Shown here piece after piece: positions 17,593 through 25,647 of a stretch of 64,000 nucleotides of DNA. Both the position numbers and the translations under genes were made by a program. Numbering within the stretch: the first letter of the stretch is position 1; each line of letters starts with the position of its first letter. The notes beneath the pieces are model-generated. The model had not been told where the DNA came from. It ran no database searches and saw only the letters and a list, made by a program, of their open reading frames with translations. The stretch comes from Candidatus Binatia bacterium. GTDB taxonomy: Bacteria; Desulfobacterota; Binatia; Bin18. Location: assembly GCA_951812575.1 (NCBI GenBank), contig OX638322.1, positions 1,797,925 through 1,861,924 on the forward strand. The letters are read 5' to 3'.

Positions 17593-18735
17593 ATGACACC
17601 AGACTCCATCACGCTTGGTATCACCGTTTCTCTGAGTGGCCGCTATGCCCTGCTCGGGCGCCAGGTCCTTGAAGGGCTGGAGTGCTATATCCGTGACGTG
17701 AACGCCGCCGGTGGGATACGGCTCGGGGCCGAGAATCGAAAACTTCCCGTCTCCCTGATTGTCGAAGACGACGCAAGCGACGAGGCCAAAGTCCGTAGCC
17801 TGACCGAGAAGTTGATCGCCGACGATAAGGTTGATCTGCTGATGGGACCCTACGGCAGCGGGCTGACCCTGGCCGCCGCAGAGACGGCCGAGGCCGCCCA
17901 GCAGGTGCTGTGGAATCATAGTGGATCGGCCGACGAAATCTTCGAGTGCAACCTCTCCTGGGTCGTGGGTCTGTTGAGTCCGGCATCCCAATACTTATGC
18001 GCCATTCTGGAACTGCTGCGTACGCTCGACCCTGAGGCCAAACGGGTGGCCTTATTGAGCGCCAAAACTGGCTTTGCCACCGATATGGCCAGTGGCGCCT
18101 TGGCCTGGATTCAACGCCACGACCTGACGCTCGCCAGCCACCAACTGTACCGGTCCGGTCTCGACGATTTCAGCCCGTTGCTCAACCCGCTCAAGGACGA
18201 CCCTCCGGATTGGCTGCTCAGCGTTGGCCGTGTAGAGGACGACCTGCGGCTGGGCCGACAGGTGTGTGACCTGCGGCCTCGGCTCAAAGCTGCTGGGCTG
18301 GTCGTCGCGGCCATCAGTCGCTTTAAGGCCGAGCTGGGTGAGCAGGCAGACGGGTTTCTTGCGCCGAGCCAGTGGGAGCCGCAAGTGGAGTACGGGGTGG
18401 ACTGTGGCCCGTCAGAAAACGAGTTTTTGACCCATTATCTCAAAGGTGCAACCGTACCTATCGACTATCCGGCCGCCCAAGGCTATACCGCCGGTGTCAT
18501 TGCCCAGCGCTGCGTCGAAGAAGTCGGCAGTGTGGACCAACACGCCCTGCGCACGGCTGCGAGTCGTCTGCGGTGTACGACCTTCTACGGCCCGTATGCC
18601 ATTGAAGCACAGACCGGCCGCCAGACCGCTCATCCCATGCTGGTCACCCAGTGGCAGAAGGGCCGTAAGGAAATCGTGTGGCCCCGCACGGTGGCCGAAG
18701 CCCAACCGGTCTACCCAGGACCGTTGTGGGAGTAG
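17593..18735 (+). CDS. Type I periplasmic-binding-protein fold protein without signal peptide
   Basis: A 380-residue Leu/Ile/Val-binding-type protein. It begins directly with the first strand of the mature fold (SITLGITVSLSGRYALLGRQ) and continues with DVNAAGGI and a normal two-lobe layout. No signal peptide is present and no upstream start would supply one before the LLM stop codon. Either it is a cytoplasmic ligand sensor, as AmiC is in amidase regulation, or it is exported in an unrecognised way. It follows the LLM oxidoreductase by seven bases. No permease genes are nearby. Confidence 0.8.
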   Translation: MTPDSITLGITVSLSGRYALLGRQVLEGLECYIRDVNAAGGIRLGAENRKLPVSLIVEDDASDEAKVRSLTEKLIADDKVDLLMGPYGSGLTLAAAETAEAAQQVLWNHSGSADEIFECNLSWVVGLLSPASQYLCAILELLRTLDPEAKRVALLSAKTGFATDMASGALAWIQRHDLTLASHQLYRSGLDDFSPLLNPLKDDPPDWLLSVGRVEDDLRLGRQVCDLRPRLKAAGLVVAAISRFKAELGEQADGFLAPSQWEPQVEYGVDCGPSENEFLTHYLKGATVPIDYPAAQGYTAGVIAQRCVEEVGSVDQHALRTAASRLRCTTFYGPYAIEAQTGRQTAHPMLVTQWQKGRKEIVWPRTVAEAQPVYPGPLWE

Positions 18736-18779
18736 ATGGATAAAGGAGCCGCTCTATAGGCTGTGAACCCGTCCAACAA

Positions 18780-18808
18780 TTGAACTTGCGCTCCACCCTG
18801 GCTACACT
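18780..18808 (+). promoter_or_regulatory. Candidate sigma70-type promoter of the glutamine synthetase gene
   Basis: TTGAAC (18780-18785) and TACACT (18803-18808) are 17 bases apart, about 80 bases before the GSII start. No sigma54-type GG-N10-GC pair was obvious. Confidence 0.35.
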
Positions 18809-18890
18809 CCAGCGGAGTTGGGATAGGAAATGCGTCTAACCTTCAGTTCCCTGTTTCAGCGAGGATATCTTTCAGAAAGGAGAAAGGGAA

Positions 18891-19901
18891 ATGAGTCACA
18901 TCAGAGCCGAGTATATCTGGATAGACGGCAACAAGCCGACTGCTACATTACGCTCAAAAACGAAAATACTTGATGGACCCATTCGCAGCCTTGAAGACGT
19001 TCCTCTATGGGGATTCGACGGTTCAAGCACCATGCAGGCCGTCGGGCATGACAGCGATCGCCTGCTCCGCCCTATTTACTATGCACCCGACCCCATCCGC
19101 CGCGGCGACAATATCCTGGTCATGAACGAGGTGCGGCTCCCGGATGGGTCCGTGCATGAATCCAACACGCGGGCTCACTTGGTCAAGCTGCAAGAAAAGT
19201 ATAAAGACCACGAACCCTGGTTCGGCATTGAGCAGGAGTATACGTTTTTCCGAGGACGGTCGCCCCTGGGTTGGCCGGAGGGTGGCTATCCCGCGCCCCA
19301 GGGACCGTTCTATTGCGGTGTTGGTGCCGATGAGGTCTTTGGCCGAGAAATTGTTGAGGCTCATATGAACGCCTGTCTGGAAGCCGGGCTGGCCCTCTCC
19401 GGTATCAATGCCGAGGTCATGCCCGGACAGTGGGAATTTCAGATCGGCCCCCTGGGCCTTCCTGAGGTAGCGGATCAATTATGGATCGCCCGCTGGCTGC
19501 TGTATCGCATCGCCGAGGATTCTGGCGTCAATGCCACGCTGCATCCAAAACCGATCAAAGGCGATTGGAACGGCGCTGGTGCCCACACAAATTTCAGCAC
19601 CAAAGCCATGCGTGAGGAGGGGGGCTTACGGGTGGTGAGAGCCGCCTGCGAGGCGTTGGAGAAAAGGCACGAGGAACATATTGCCGTGTACGGTGCCCAC
19701 AACGAAGAACGCCTCACCGGCCTGCATGAGACGTGCAGCATCCACGAATTCCGCTACGGCATCAGTGACCGCGGAGCCTCGGTCCGTATTCCAATGGCCA
19801 CGGCCAACGAGGGACGCGGCTATCTGGAAGATCGCCGCCCGGCCGCCAATATGGACCCTTATCAGGTGTGTGCCGCGCTGCTCGAAACCACCTGCGGCTG
19901 A
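18891..19901 (+). CDS. glnII: Glutamine synthetase, type II (eukaryote-like)
   Basis: A 336-residue GSII enzyme with AAAGGAGAAAGGGAA before the ATG. It makes glutamine from glutamate, ammonia and ATP in the cytoplasm. The length and motifs are those of GSII rather than the longer GSI: LWGFDGSST at 39-47, FGIEQEYTFF near 105 with the metal/glutamate residues, NGAGAHTNFST near 225, and RIPMATANEGRGYLEDRRPA before ANMDPY near the C-terminus. There is no adenylylation Tyr loop, as expected. GSII is known from rhizobia and actinobacteria, so its presence outside those groups suggests old lateral transfer. The nitronate monooxygenase-like gene follows after 36 bases. Confidence 0.93.
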   Translation: MSHIRAEYIWIDGNKPTATLRSKTKILDGPIRSLEDVPLWGFDGSSTMQAVGHDSDRLLRPIYYAPDPIRRGDNILVMNEVRLPDGSVHESNTRAHLVKLQEKYKDHEPWFGIEQEYTFFRGRSPLGWPEGGYPAPQGPFYCGVGADEVFGREIVEAHMNACLEAGLALSGINAEVMPGQWEFQIGPLGLPEVADQLWIARWLLYRIAEDSGVNATLHPKPIKGDWNGAGAHTNFSTKAMREEGGLRVVRAACEALEKRHEEHIAVYGAHNEERLTGLHETCSIHEFRYGISDRGASVRIPMATANEGRGYLEDRRPAANMDPYQVCAALLETTCG

Positions 19902-19937
19902 GCCCGGCGCGCCCCGCCTCTCGCTCGGAGGATCGCT

Positions 19938-20939
19938 ATGCTACACACGCCACTCTGCCAGGACCTTGGAATCACCTATCCAATTTTCTCCGTGGGTATG
20001 GGTGGTGGGATGGCCGGACCACACCTCACGGCCGCGGTATCCAACGCCGGCGGGTGCGGCGTCTTGGGCATGGGCGGCCTGCCCGCGCCTTCTATTCAGG
20101 AGCAAATCCAGCAGGTCCGCACGCTGACCACGCAACCCTTTGGGGTCAATATCATTCTCCCCCTGCTGCAAGAGGGACAGATTGAAACCTGCTTCGCCGA
20201 AGCCGTTCCCCTGCTCGTTCTCTTCTGGGGTGACCCTGAACCCTACATTAAAGAAGCCCATCGTGTCGGGACCAAGGTCTTTCTCCAGGCTGGCTCAGTT
20301 GAAGAAGCCTTGACCGCGCTGAACGCCGGGGTTGACGGCATTATCGCCCAAGGTATTGAAGCGGGCGGGCATGTCAAAAGCACGACCTCACTCTCAACCA
20401 TCGTCCCGGCCATGGTCGAAGCCGTTGGACCCGTGCCGGTTATTGCCGCGGGCGGCATTGCCACCGGACGCGGGGTTGTGGCGGCCCTGACCCTGGGCGC
20501 TCAGGCCGTGTCCATGGGCACGCGCTTTGTGGCCAGCGAAGAAGTTCAGGTTGTCCAGGCATACAAACAGCGCATTGTTGACAGCACGGCCGAAGATACG
20601 GTCTACACCACCCTCTTCGACGTGGGCTGGCCGGATGCCGCTCACCGGGTGTTGCGTAATACAGCGATGGACGAATGGGAAGCCGCAGGTTGTCCGGCCA
20701 GCGGCCAGCGGCCCGGAGAAGGCCGCGCCATCGGCACGATGCCCATGGCCGGCACGTCTGTGGAACTGCCCAAATACGGCATCTTCCCGCCTATGCCCGG
20801 TTTTGCGGGCGACCTGGAACAAACCGCCTTGTACGCGGGTGAATCGTGTCGGTTGATCCATGACATCAAGCCCGCCGGCCACATCGTGCGCGACATCATG
20901 GCCGAAGCCGAAGAGATCGTACAAGGTCTGCGCGCCTGA
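19938..20939 (+). CDS. Nitronate monooxygenase / FabK-like flavoprotein
   Basis: A 333-residue FMN TIM-barrel protein preceded by CGGAGGATCGCT. Typical elements are PIFSVGMGGGMAGPHLTAAV at the N-terminus, GVDGIIAQGIEAGGH near 145 and PVIAAGGIATGRGVVAALTLGA near 178, the FMN-phosphate loops. Characterised relatives oxidise nitronates or act as enoyl-ACP reductase. It lies 36 bases after GSII, so an involvement in nitrogen recovery is possible but inferred. Confidence 0.85.
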   Translation: MLHTPLCQDLGITYPIFSVGMGGGMAGPHLTAAVSNAGGCGVLGMGGLPAPSIQEQIQQVRTLTTQPFGVNIILPLLQEGQIETCFAEAVPLLVLFWGDPEPYIKEAHRVGTKVFLQAGSVEEALTALNAGVDGIIAQGIEAGGHVKSTTSLSTIVPAMVEAVGPVPVIAAGGIATGRGVVAALTLGAQAVSMGTRFVASEEVQVVQAYKQRIVDSTAEDTVYTTLFDVGWPDAAHRVLRNTAMDEWEAAGCPASGQRPGEGRAIGTMPMAGTSVELPKYGIFPPMPGFAGDLEQTALYAGESCRLIHDIKPAGHIVRDIMAEAEEIVQGLRA

Positions 20940-21073
20940 GAACTGCACCATAGACACCCCACGATCCGGCCCTCACCCCGGCAGTTCCGGCCTGGGGGTA
21001 CGCCGCCGGTCTGCGGCGGGCCATCCGGCCTTCATTATTGACGGGAGATAGACGGCACGCTAGTGGAGACGGC

Positions 21074-21766
21074 ATGAAAGAATCGTTTATCCTCCTGCTG
21101 TGGTGGATACTGTTCGGTGGCTCACACATGCTCATGTCCGCGCCGAGTTGGCGCCCGAAACTGGTTGCCCGGCTTGGGGAGCGGGGCTTCTTCGGAGCCT
21201 ATTCGCTGATTGCCATTGTGACCATCGTGCCGTTGTGCGTGTACTACGGCGAGCACAAGCACACCGGCCCGCAGCTCTGGGTCACGCTGCTCCCCTACCT
21301 GATAGCGCGGGACGTGAACGTCCTGCTCATGGGGCTGGCCTTTGTCCTCTTGGCCAGCGGCCTGACGGCCCTGGCGCCCAGCTCCATGCTGGCCAGCGGC
21401 GAGCCCCAGGCGTACGGCATCACCCGGATTACCCGCCACCCGGTGTTTGCCTCGTTCTTTTTGTTTGGTGTGGCCCATTGCCTGATGAACGGTGCCCTGA
21501 GCGATATCGTCTTCTTTGGCGGTTTTGTTGTCTACGCCTGGCTTGGCGCGCGGCGTCAGGACCAACGCAAAACAGTCGAGCTGCCCGGCTATGAGGAATT
21601 TCGACTGTCCACCTCGTTCCTGCCCTTTGGGGCCATTGTCAGCCAACGGCAGCCGTTTCCTCTTGGAGAGCTGCGTTGGGGGGAGATCATTCTGGGTGTA
21701 GTTGTGTTCTACCTCGTGCGCACCTTTCACCCTAATATATTTGGCGGGATTCTGATGACGCTCTAG
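21074..21766 (+). CDS. NnrU-like integral membrane protein
   Basis: A 230-residue protein with about six membrane helices. It starts at ATG 21074 behind GTGGAGACGGC. The order of features, LLLWWILFGGSHMLMSA, then ITRITRHPVFASFFLFGVAHCLMNG and VYAWLGARRQDQR, matches the NnrU/isoprenylcysteine methyltransferase-like group, in which an RHP motif sits before a helix. Family members were described beside nitric-oxide reduction genes, but none of those are here. The small membrane protein at 21779 follows within 13 bases. Confidence 0.75.
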   Translation: MKESFILLLWWILFGGSHMLMSAPSWRPKLVARLGERGFFGAYSLIAIVTIVPLCVYYGEHKHTGPQLWVTLLPYLIARDVNVLLMGLAFVLLASGLTALAPSSMLASGEPQAYGITRITRHPVFASFFLFGVAHCLMNGALSDIVFFGGFVVYAWLGARRQDQRKTVELPGYEEFRLSTSFLPFGAIVSQRQPFPLGELRWGEIILGVVVFYLVRTFHPNIFGGILMTL

Positions 21767-21778
21767 GATATTCATATC

Positions 21779-22021
21779 ATGATTCCAGAGGTATTTACCG
21801 AGACCTGGAACTGGCTCCTCGGCCTGTCCAAGGTCCAATTGATTCTTTTGGGCGGCGGTATCGCCCTGCTGGTTGCGCTCAGCAAAGTGCTCCGCTTGCT
21901 GTTCCTGGTAATTGTTCTGCTCTTCTTTCTGGTCGTGATTCTGCCGCAACTGCTGACACGGTACGCCGAGTATCCGTTCCCAGAACTTGCACCGGACGAG
22001 CGCGTTATTCATCAAGACTGA
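21779..22021 (+). CDS. Small membrane protein, 80 aa
   Basis: Residues 19-58 are almost wholly hydrophobic (VQLILLGGGIALLVALSKVL continuing into LLFLVIVLLFFLVVILPQLL), forming one or two membrane helices. They are followed by an acidic tail. It is sandwiched between NnrU-like and RidA genes with gaps of 12 and 19 bases, which supports it being real and part of the operon. The function is unknown. Confidence 0.65.
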   Translation: MIPEVFTETWNWLLGLSKVQLILLGGGIALLVALSKVLRLLFLVIVLLFFLVVILPQLLTRYAEYPFPELAPDERVIHQD

Positions 22022-22040
22022 AGCGCGAAAGGAGACGATA

Positions 22041-22511
22041 ATGGAAGCTGAAAAGAAACTCGAAGAACTCGGGCTGAGCCTGCCGCCCATTCCCACTCCG
22101 GTGGCCAATTATCTGCCCCTGGTGCGAACTGGCAACCTCCTGTTTGTCTCCGGCCACGGACCGGGCATCCTCAAGGACGGTAGCGTGTCGTTTATCCAGG
22201 GCAAGCTCGGCAAAGACCTGGATGTTGAGCAAGGCTATGATGCGGCCAAACAGGTCATGCTCAATATCCTGCAATCCATGAAGCAAGAACTGGGGGATTT
22301 GGACAAAGTCCGCAAAGTGGTCAAGCTGCTGGGCTTTGTCAACTGCACGCCCGACTTCCCCGATCAACCTAAAGTGATTAACGGCGCGTCTGATCTGCTC
22401 GTCGCCCTGTTTGGTGAGCGTGGCCGTCATGCCCGCTCGGCCGTGGGGATGAACCAGCTCCCGTTTGGCATTGCCGTCGAGATTGAGATGGTCGTGGAAG
22501 TCGAGGACTGA
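22041..22511 (+). CDS. RidA/YjgF family protein
   Basis: A 156-residue protein of the RidA fold with AAAGGAGACGATA before ATG 22041. It contains NLLFVSGHGPG, NILQSMKQELGDLDKV and the terminal MNQLPFGIAVEIEMV typical of the longer RidA subgroup (imine/enamine deaminase-like). The conserved catalytic Arg of true RidA proteins, usually in the N-x-R or xRS region, may be the Arg of HARSAVGM. In context it could detoxify enamines made by PLP enzymes. Confidence 0.85.
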   Translation: MEAEKKLEELGLSLPPIPTPVANYLPLVRTGNLLFVSGHGPGILKDGSVSFIQGKLGKDLDVEQGYDAAKQVMLNILQSMKQELGDLDKVRKVVKLLGFVNCTPDFPDQPKVINGASDLLVALFGERGRHARSAVGMNQLPFGIAVEIEMVVEVED

Positions 22512-22554
22512 GGCCGGGACCCGCGCCGCTTCCTATGGATCTCCAGGCACGGGG

Positions 22555-23535
22555 TCAGACCGCTGCAAACTGTGCCACCAGCGCGGCGTTGGATTCCGCT
22601 TTCTCAAAGGCGGCTAACACTGCCTGGGTCGCCTCCACGGTCGGCATTGCGGCAACCTGACGGCGCAGCAAGCGAGCCATTTTGAGCGTATCGGTATCGA
22701 GCAGTTGTTCCTCTTTGCGGGTGCCTGAAGCCGCAATATCAATGGCCGGAAACAGCCGCCGGTCGGCCAAGCGCCGATCAAGCAGCAGCTCCATATTGCC
22801 CGTTCCCTTGAATTCCTGGGCAATGACCTCGTCCATGCGACTGCCCGTATCAACCAGACAGGTCGCGACGATGGTCAGTGAGCCACCCGCTTCAAGCTGC
22901 CGGGCGGCACCAAACAACCGTTTGGGAATTTCCAGCGCATTGGCGTCAATACCGCCGCTCATCGTTCGGCCGGTGGCCGTATTGAGATTATGAGCACGGC
23001 CCAGACGGGTCAGCGAGTCCAGGACAACGATCACATCCTTATCCTGCAAGGCGTTTTCCACCGCTCGCTCCAGGCACGCCGCGGCGGTCTCCAGGTGCTC
23101 TTCCAGCGAACGATCATTCGAGGACGCAAACACCTCAGCCGGGACGGCCCGGCGAAAGTCGGTCACCTCCTCAGGCCGTTCGTCAACCAGCAAGCTGTAC
23201 AAGATTGCTCGCGGAGCCCCGGTCGCAGCCGCCACGCACAAGTCTTTCAGGAAGGTCGTCTTACCGGTTTTAGGCGGTGCGAGGATAATGGCTCGCTGGC
23301 CAAATCCAATCGGACAGAACACGTCCAGAATACGAATCGTCAGGGGCGTATCCGGCCCAACAAGCTCAATCTTCCGGTCGGGTGCTATGGGGACCCGACT
23401 CTGAAATTCTTGCAGGGCGGCTGACGGCCTGGCTGGACCGTTCCGCCGTCCCCGCGGCCTGTTGTGGTCCTGATGATTCCTTCCCCCGGGCTGTGCCCTT
23501 CCGTCTCTCCCCCGCTGCCGCCTGTTCTTACGCAT
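22555..23535 (-). CDS. rho: Transcription termination factor Rho, short form without N-terminal RNA-binding module
   Basis: A 326-residue RecA-type hexameric helicase. The core matches Rho closely: APPKTGKT (86-93, Walker A), VIVVLDSLTRLGRAHN (Walker B region), the Q- and R-loop region LVDTGSRMDEVIAQEFKGTG and RLFPAIDIAASGTRKEEQLL. Canonical Rho carries about 92 more residues before Walker A, holding the Rho_N helices and the cold-shock RNA-binding fold. Here they are replaced by about 45 Arg/Gly/Asn/Pro-rich residues. The start ATG 23535 has a further in-frame extension upstream, but that adds no recognisable domain. The basic tail may bind RNA instead. It may be a paralogue of a full-length Rho. 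Confidence 0.85.
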   Translation of the reverse strand: MRKNRRQRGRDGRAQPGGRNHQDHNRPRGRRNGPARPSAALQEFQSRVPIAPDRKIELVGPDTPLTIRILDVFCPIGFGQRAIILAPPKTGKTTFLKDLCVAAATGAPRAILYSLLVDERPEEVTDFRRAVPAEVFASSNDRSLEEHLETAAACLERAVENALQDKDVIVVLDSLTRLGRAHNLNTATGRTMSGGIDANALEIPKRLFGAARQLEAGGSLTIVATCLVDTGSRMDEVIAQEFKGTGNMELLLDRRLADRRLFPAIDIAASGTRKEEQLLDTDTLKMARLLRRQVAAMPTVEATQAVLAAFEKAESNAALVAQFAAV

Positions 23536-23624
23536 GATGCTTCTATTGTTCCTGATCTCCCCGCGGTCTACAAGCTCGACCTGACCGCAAAACAGAGGCG
23601 GTAATCGGCTGACTGAGAGGCGGA

Positions 23625-24449
23625 CTAACGTGTCCCCGTCCGTCGGCGCAGCCATTCGACACTCAGCATGAAGAGCAGAGAGAAAACGATCAGCAGGGTC
23701 GCTACGGCCAGAATCGCCGGGCTGATCTGCTCACGGATACCGGTCCACATCTGACGCGGCACGGTGCGCTGTTCCAGACCGCCCATGAACAGCACGGTCA
23801 CCACTTCGTCGAACGAAGTGGCAAACGCAAACAAGGCTCCAGATACCACGCCTGGGGCGATCAGCGGTAGCACGACACGCCGGAAAGTCCGTAGCGGCCC
23901 GGCGCCCAGACTGGCCGCTGCGCGATACAGGTTGGGGTCGAAACCGGACAGCGTCGCGGTCACCGTGATAACGACAAACGGCGTGCCCAGCGTGGCGTGG
24001 GCCAGGATAAGCCCCAGGTGGGTCTGGGTCAGACCCAGGTTCGAGTAGAAGAAGAACATCCCCGCGGCCGAGATAATCACCGGGGTGATCATCGGCGAGA
24101 TCAGCAGGCCCATGATGGCCGAGCGGCCCGGCAGGGCGGGATGCGTCAGCCCCAGGGCCGCCAGCGTACCGAGCGTGGTCGCCAGCGCGGTGGCCGCCAG
24201 GCCGATGAATAGGCTGTTGAGCAGGGCGTGCCTCCATTCCGGGTCGCCCAGAACATTCTGGTACCAGCGGAGCGAATAGGCGGCGGGCTCCAGACGCAGC
24301 ATCCCTTCGGTAAAGGTAAAATAGGGTTCAGCGTTAAAACTGAGCGGTATGATGACCACAATCGGCGCAATCAGAAACACGAACACCGCAGTGCAGAAGG
24401 CCAGATAGGTGGTCCGGCCAACGATCCCCCAGGCTCCTCTCGGTGTCAT
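23625..24449 (-). CDS. ABC transporter permease, spermidine/putrescine type (PotC-like)
   Basis: A 274-residue inner-membrane permease with about six helices, the normal size for PotC/PotI. It has the EAA loop for contact with the ATPase (RAAASLGAGPLRTFRRVVLP). The start is one base beyond the stop of the upstream permease, so translation should be coupled. It forms the second half of the transmembrane dimer of this polyamine-type importer. The stop TAG lies in ACACGTTAGTCC. Confidence 0.88.
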   Translation of the reverse strand: MTPRGAWGIVGRTTYLAFCTAVFVFLIAPIVVIIPLSFNAEPYFTFTEGMLRLEPAAYSLRWYQNVLGDPEWRHALLNSLFIGLAATALATTLGTLAALGLTHPALPGRSAIMGLLISPMITPVIISAAGMFFFYSNLGLTQTHLGLILAHATLGTPFVVITVTATLSGFDPNLYRAAASLGAGPLRTFRRVVLPLIAPGVVSGALFAFATSFDEVVTVLFMGGLEQRTVPRQMWTGIREQISPAILAVATLLIVFSLLFMLSVEWLRRRTGTR

Positions 24450-24450
24450 C

Positions 24451-25647
24451 TCAACCCAACCTCATGCGTTCGATGCCCACCAGGCGGTCGTACACCAGAT
24501 ACAGCACGAGCACGAAGGCCAGCAGCAGGCCGCCGATCGCCGCGGCCAGTCCCCAGTTCAAGGAAGTCTGCATATGGTAGGCGATCATATTGGAGATGAG
24601 CTGGCCGCTCCGACCGCCGACCAGCGCGGGCGTGATGTAAAAGCCGATTGCCAGGATGAAGACCAGCAGCGCACCAGCGCCAACGCCCGGCAGGGTCTGG
24701 GGCCAGTAGACCCGCCAGAATGCCTGGAACGCACTCGCGCCCAGCGAAGCGGCTGCGCTCATGTGCAAGCGCGGAATGGTGCGCATGACCGCGTACAGCG
24801 GCAGCACCATGAAAGGCAGCAGAATATGGGTCATGGCCACCATCGTGCCGGTCATATTGTAGATCATGGCCAGTCGGCTGTCGTCGGCGATCAGGCCCAG
24901 CGCGACGAGCGCGGTATTGATCACCCCCTGCGTCTGGAGCAGCACGATCCAGGCCGTCGTGCGCACCAGCAAAGAGGTCCAGAACGGCACCAGCACCAGC
25001 AGCAGCAAGAGACTCGCCCGCTGCGGTGGGGCATGGACGATCAGATACGCGACCGGATAGCCGAGGAGCAGGCACAGCCCGGTCAGACTCAGACTCACGA
25101 TCAGGGTGCGCCACAGGAGGGGCAGATAGATGCGATACTCGTCCGGTCGCGGGGCGATGTGGCCGTCGCTGCGGCGTTCCAGGTCCAGGGCGTGTAGATA
25201 GTGGCGCGCGGTAAAGCGCTGACCGGCTTGGCGAATCGCGTGCCAGGTTTGCACATCGTCCCACGCGGCGTGGATGCCGATCAGCGTGTCACGCCACGAA
25301 TTGCCCTCCGCCCCGCGCAGTCGCCGCGCCGTGCGGACGATGATGCTGCGCAGTCCGCCCTGCACGCGGTTGATACGGGCTGCGATCCGCCCCAGGGTGC
25401 GTTCCTGGTGGGCTCTGAGCAGTTCGTTTGCGAGCGTCTCAAACACCGGCTCCGGCGGGGTGCGTTTGCCCTCCCAGCCCTGCAACAAGCCCAGGGTGCG
25501 GGGCAAGGCATCGGCGACCACCGGGTCATAGACGCTGCGCGACAGCATCGTCATCAGCGGAGTAACAAAGGTCAGCCCGATAAAGGCCACCAGGGGCAGC
25601 ACCAGCCCCACGGCGCGGAGCTTGGGAGCGATCAGCGAGCCAGCCAT
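24451..25647 (-). CDS. ABC transporter permease, spermidine/putrescine type (PotB-like)
   Basis: A 398-residue permease, longer than usual PotB proteins because of a large soluble insertion (about residues 55-180, rich in Arg/Ala/Glu) between helix 1 and the remaining five helices. The EAA loop reads SAAASLGASAFQAFWRVYWP. The ATG at 25647 overlaps the end of the binding-protein gene by 16 bases. The insertion probably lies in the periplasm and may contact the binding protein; it is an unusual feature for this family. Confidence 0.85.
   Translation of the reverse strand: MAGSLIAPKLRAVGLVLPLVAFIGLTFVTPLMTMLSRSVYDPVVADALPRTLGLLQGWEGKRTPPEPVFETLANELLRAHQERTLGRIAARINRVQGGLRSIIVRTARRLRGAEGNSWRDTLIGIHAAWDDVQTWHAIRQAGQRFTARHYLHALDLERRSDGHIAPRPDEYRIYLPLLWRTLIVSLSLTGLCLLLGYPVAYLIVHAPPQRASLLLLLVLVPFWTSLLVRTTAWIVLLQTQGVINTALVALGLIADDSRLAMIYNMTGTMVAMTHILLPFMVLPLYAVMRTIPRLHMSAAASLGASAFQAFWRVYWPQTLPGVGAGALLVFILAIGFYITPALVGGRSGQLISNMIAYHMQTSLNWGLAAAIGGLLLAFVLVLYLVYDRLVGIERMRLG

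Noticed and set aside
24409-25197. Plus-strand open frame of 262 codons opposite the PotB-like permease
   Set aside because: Antisense of hydrophobic codons (Gln/His/Arg/Asp-rich); the minus-strand operon is complete and well spaced.
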